A stretch of DNA of 7,388 bases, taken from NCBI GenBank assembly GCA_937891565.1, contig CALAHA010000120.1, positions 1 through 7,388 on the forward strand. Reading direction: 5' to 3'. Below the pieces are notes generated by a model. The model had not been told where the DNA came from and made no database searches. It saw only the letters and a program-made list of their open reading frames with translations. This document shows, piece after piece, positions 5,217 to 7,388 of this stretch. Both the position numbers and the translations under genes were made by a program. Numbering within the stretch: the first letter of the stretch is position 1; every line of letters begins with the position of its first letter. This stretch comes from an uncultured Ilumatobacter sp. (GTDB taxonomy: Bacteria; Actinomycetota; Acidimicrobiia; Acidimicrobiales; Ilumatobacteraceae).

Positions 5217-6461
5217 ATGACTTCGGTGACAATTGCTGGTGGCGGAATTGGTGGGCTCGTCGCGGCGATGTGCCTCCACGACGCCGGCCACAAGGTCGAC
5301 GTCTTCGAATCGGTCATCGAGCCATCCGAGTTGGGCGTCGGCATCAACGTGCTGCCGCACTCGGTGCGCGTGCTCGACGACCTCGGGCTCCTGCCAGCTC
5401 TCGATGCCGCCGGAGTCCGAACCGAGGCGCTGGCCTTCTTGTCGCGTGATGGGATCCGGATTTGGGAGGAGCCTCGGGGGCTCGCCGCCGGGAATCCTTG
5501 GCCGCAGTTCTCGATCCATCGCGGCAAGTTGCAGATGCTGTTGTGGCAGGCCGCCCTCGACCGACTTGGGCCCGAGCGATTCCACACGGGCATGCGCCTC
5601 GCATCGTTCGACCAGCGCGACGATCTGGTTACGGCGACGTTCCGGGATCGTCGTTCGGACGTCGACATTGAGATGTCGAGCGAGGTGCTCGTCGGCGCCG
5701 ACGGCATCCACTCTGTTGTCCGTCAGCAGCTCCATCCCGATCAGGGTCTCCCCCATCCGTCGGGCCTCGTGTTGTGGCGCGGTGCCGTGCGAGCACCGGC
5801 ATTCCTCGGCGGTCGCACCATGTTCATGGCCGGAGACGACGGGCAGAAAGCGGTGGTGTACCCAATCAGTGATCCTGATGACGATGGCATGGCGCTGATC
5901 AACTGGGTGGCCGAACGGCCGATGGACGTCGACATGGCAACCGTGAGCTGGAATCGTCAGGTCGACCCGGCCTGGGTTGCTGAGAGCTTCACCGACTGGA
6001 ACTATGGCTGGCTCGACGTCGGCGCACTGATTGCATCGAGTGATGCGGCCTACGAGTTCCCGATGGTCGATCGCCATCCTGTCGATCGCTGGTCGTTCGG
6101 GAGGGTCACACTTCTCGGCGACGCTGCGCATCCAATGCGTCCAAACGGCAGTAACGGGTCGAGCCAGGCCATCCTCGACGGCGAGGCCCTCGCTGCTGCG
6201 CTGATCGATTCCGGAGATGTGCCTGCAGCCCTCAAAGCATACGAGTCGGCGCGTCTCGAGCCCACCGCCAAGCTCACCCTGGCCAACCGGCAGGCCGGGC
6301 CCGAACGCGTGATGCAGTGGGTGGCTGAACGCTGCGCTGGCGCGTGCACCGACGAGCACACCTGTGTCGACACCGCCGTGCTTGAACGGGAAGCAAACGC
6401 CTACAAGCAACTTGCTGGCTTCGACCTCGCCACGCTGCAGGCAATGGCCGAACCTGGCTGA
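5217..6461 (+). CDS. PhzS-like FAD-dependent monooxygenase (aromatic hydroxylase family)
   Basis: A 414-residue cytosolic flavoprotein of the p-hydroxybenzoate hydroxylase fold, which uses NAD(P)H and O2 to hydroxylate an aromatic or related ring. Motifs in order: the FAD Rossmann GGGIGGL (8-14), the second FAD/NAD(P) motif VLVGADGIHSVVR (157-169), and GDAAHPMRPNGSNGSSQAIL (301-320), which binds the FAD ribityl/pyrophosphate. GVGINVLPHSVRVLDDLGL (40-58), PQFSIHRGKLQML (96-108), LHPDQG (172-177), YPISDPDDD (215-223), DWNYGWLDV (260-268) and FPMVDRHP (281-288) resemble PhzS, the phenazine-modifying monooxygenase, more than salicylate hydroxylases. No other phenazine gene is present, so the substrate is unknown. 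The C-terminal part has three Cys (373, 377, 383). ATG 5217 is preferred over an in-frame GTG at 5199 because strand 1 follows directly. The gene lies 34 bp after the MftD-like gene and converges on a thioesterase 14 bp away. Confidence 0.9.
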   Translation: MTSVTIAGGGIGGLVAAMCLHDAGHKVDVFESVIEPSELGVGINVLPHSVRVLDDLGLLPALDAAGVRTEALAFLSRDGIRIWEEPRGLAAGNPWPQFSIHRGKLQMLLWQAALDRLGPERFHTGMRLASFDQRDDLVTATFRDRRSDVDIEMSSEVLVGADGIHSVVRQQLHPDQGLPHPSGLVLWRGAVRAPAFLGGRTMFMAGDDGQKAVVYPISDPDDDGMALINWVAERPMDVDMATVSWNRQVDPAWVAESFTDWNYGWLDVGALIASSDAAYEFPMVDRHPVDRWSFGRVTLLGDAAHPMRPNGSNGSSQAILDGEALAAALIDSGDVPAALKAYESARLEPTAKLTLANRQAGPERVMQWVAERCAGACTDEHTCVDTAVLEREANAYKQLAGFDLATLQAMAEPG

Positions 6462-6467
6462 GCCGCC

Positions 6468-6485
6468 GCTCCTCGCTAGAGGAGC
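6468..6485. terminator. Bidirectional hairpin at the convergent monooxygenase/thioesterase junction
   Basis: GCTCCTC (6468-6474) pairs perfectly with GAGGAGC (6479-6485) around a 4-nt loop, giving a compact 7-bp GC-rich stem that starts 7 bp after the monooxygenase stop. The loop contains the thioesterase stop codon (TAG on the minus strand, 6478-6476). No T-run follows on either strand, so termination would be of the U-less type proposed for actinobacteria. Confidence 0.45.
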
Positions 6486-7285
6486 ACAATCGTCATTGAC
6501 TGGCTGGCAGTTCCGAGCAGCTGGCCTGCCTCGCTCCACATCAGGCAACTGCTGTTGGCAAAACCATTTCCGACGAACTCGACCTGGTTGTCGCAGAGCA
6601 CCCAATCGGTGTCAGCAGGAGCTGCGTCGGCGTAGCGGATGGTGTTGTCGAGGCTGGACAGGTTCGTGACCCGTCCCATTGCATTGCCGACGACCGATGG
6701 CGCGTAGTCGGCAATGATTGCCAGAGCTGCTGCATCGACGCGAACGCCGGGCATCCGCACCCAGACCAGCGAACGGTTGTCACCGGTTGCCTCGCCGACG
6801 CCAGAGAAGCCAAACATCCCGCGCGCCATCTTCACCTCGACATGGTCATGCAGCGACGCGTAGTCGAAGTGCCGTTCGGGGTCGACCGAGTCGGCAGGCG
6901 ACAGGCAGTCGGGCATTGTGTCCCACACGCCACGCAGCTTCTCGGGCCGCTCGCCGACGGCACCAAGCACATTGACGATCTCGTTGCCCTCAGATGTTGC
7001 TTGCAACCGGCACTGGGTGACACTCCGGCCAACGGCAGGCGTGGCGACGTCGAGGTGCATCTCCGATGGGTTGTACATCGTGGCGATGTACTGCGCCGTG
7101 GCCCAGACAGCCGGCTTGCCGGTATGAGCTTCCATCGCAGCGACGCCAGCCGCGAGGCCAACACCGCCGAACAGTGAGCCACGCCCTCCGCCAACTGCTC
7201 GTTCGGTAATCGGTACGCGGTATAGGCCAGCCCCCTCGCCTGACTCGGCCATCCCCAGGAACTCAAATGTCGACTGTCTGCTCAC
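6476..7285 (-). CDS. TesB-like double-hotdog acyl-CoA thioesterase
   Basis: A 269-residue protein with two tandem hotdog domains, expected to hydrolyse acyl-CoA to free acid and CoA. In the first domain, SLFGGVGLAAGVAAME (37-52), WATAQYI (61-67) and GRSVTQ (86-91) are typical. In the second, SLDNTIRY (211-218), GFANSSCLMWSEAGQLLGTASQS (241-263) match the TesB-like C-terminal pattern. By analogy with E. coli TesB (Asp, Thr/Ser, Gln), D213 and Q262 are the likely catalytic residues; the third residue is unclear. The start is a GTG at 7285-7283. It gives the usual short lead-in to the first strand and follows a TAGCTT box by 8 nt. No Shine-Dalgarno is visible. The gene is convergent with the PhzS-like gene. 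It could release acids from CoA-linked products of nearby oxidations, but the chain-length preference is unknown. Confidence 0.87.
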   Translation of the reverse strand: MSRQSTFEFLGMAESGEGAGLYRVPITERAVGGGRGSLFGGVGLAAGVAAMEAHTGKPAVWATAQYIATMYNPSEMHLDVATPAVGRSVTQCRLQATSEGNEIVNVLGAVGERPEKLRGVWDTMPDCLSPADSVDPERHFDYASLHDHVEVKMARGMFGFSGVGEATGDNRSLVWVRMPGVRVDAAALAIIADYAPSVVGNAMGRVTNLSSLDNTIRYADAAPADTDWVLCDNQVEFVGNGFANSSCLMWSEAGQLLGTASQSMTIVLL

Positions 7286-7293
7286 GACTCGGC

Positions 7294-7324
7294 AAGCTAC
7301 TCACCCTCTCATCCATCCATCCAA
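7294..7324 (-). promoter_or_regulatory. Promoter-like -35/-10 pair for the thioesterase gene
   Basis: On the minus strand TTGGAT (7324-7319) and TAGCTT (7299-7294) are separated by 19 bp. The GTG start at 7285 follows the -10 box after 8 nt, so any leader would be absent or about 2 nt long. The -35 element overlaps the last copy of a small ATCC repeat (7311-7322). Confidence 0.35.
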
Positions 7325-7330
7325 GCGAAG

Positions 7331-7388
7331 GCAGGACAGGTGCAGGACGAGTGCAGGACGAGTGCAGGACGAGTGCAGGACGAGTGCA
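7331..7388. repeat. Tandem direct repeat of an 11-bp unit, open at the right edge
   Basis: The unit GCAGGACGAGT occurs perfectly four times (7342-7352, 7353-7363, 7364-7374, 7375-7385). A diverged first copy, GCAGGACAGGT, is at 7331-7341, and 3 bases of a sixth copy are at 7386-7388. The array begins 46 bp upstream of the thioesterase start codon and 7 bp upstream of its putative -35 box. The period is close to one helical turn of DNA. Neither strand of the unit contains a stop in any frame, so it could also be the end of a coding sequence outside the window. Confidence 0.9.

Noticed and set aside
5145..6605. Minus-strand open frame of 486 codons opposite the PhzS-like gene
   Set aside because: Long, but antisense to a gene with all flavin-monooxygenase motifs, and it also overlaps the ends of two other genes. 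High GC lengthens antisense frames.
1..7388. Search for tRNA, rRNA, CRISPR arrays, IS ends, phage genes and riboswitches
   Set aside because: No cloverleaf, spaced repeats, transposase or integrase motifs, or known riboswitch cores were seen. The only tandem array is contiguous with no spacers.

Overview
The window reads as chromosomal DNA of a high-GC actinobacterium. The evidence is GC-rich coding sequence with strong third-position bias, frequent GTG starts, almost no Shine-Dalgarno sequences, and -10-like boxes placed so that transcripts would begin at or next to the start codon (leaderless genes). The gene content (a Baeyer-Villiger monooxygenase, an MftD-like flavoprotein, a TesB-like thioesterase) fits Mycobacteriales or Acidimicrobiia such as the Ilumatobacter group. 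That placement is inference; no marker gene settles it.

Layout. Positions 1-333 (-) hold the N-terminal part of an Fe-S L-serine dehydratase (sdaA) that runs off the left edge. A 153-bp divergent intergenic region (334-486) carries a striking run of C-tracts, which are G-tracts on the sdaA-sense strand and have G-quadruplex potential. Next come a type I Baeyer-Villiger monooxygenase (487-2286, +) and a convergent YczE-type multi-pass membrane protein (2296-3060, -). A 108-bp divergent spacer with two dyads (3061-3168) leads into a co-directional run: a classical short-chain dehydrogenase (3169-3933), an MftD-like FMN enzyme (4007-5182) and a PhzS-like FAD monooxygenase (5217-6461). A convergent double-hotdog acyl-CoA thioesterase (6476-7285, -) follows. 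The right end (7331-7388) is a tandem array of an 11-bp unit that continues past the edge.

How the genes may work together. Four are redox or acyl-processing enzymes: a BVMO (ketone to ester or lactone), an SDR (alcohol/ketone), an FAD hydroxylase and a thioesterase. This suggests an oxidative catabolic or tailoring neighbourhood, but the repeated changes of strand and separate promoter-like signals argue against one operon. The SDR, MftD-like and PhzS-like genes are the only co-directional set. The MftD-like gene is notable because no other mycofactocin gene (mftA, B, C, E, F) lies in the window and a PhzS-like monooxygenase follows it by 34 bp. I see no phage, IS element, CRISPR array, tRNA or rRNA.
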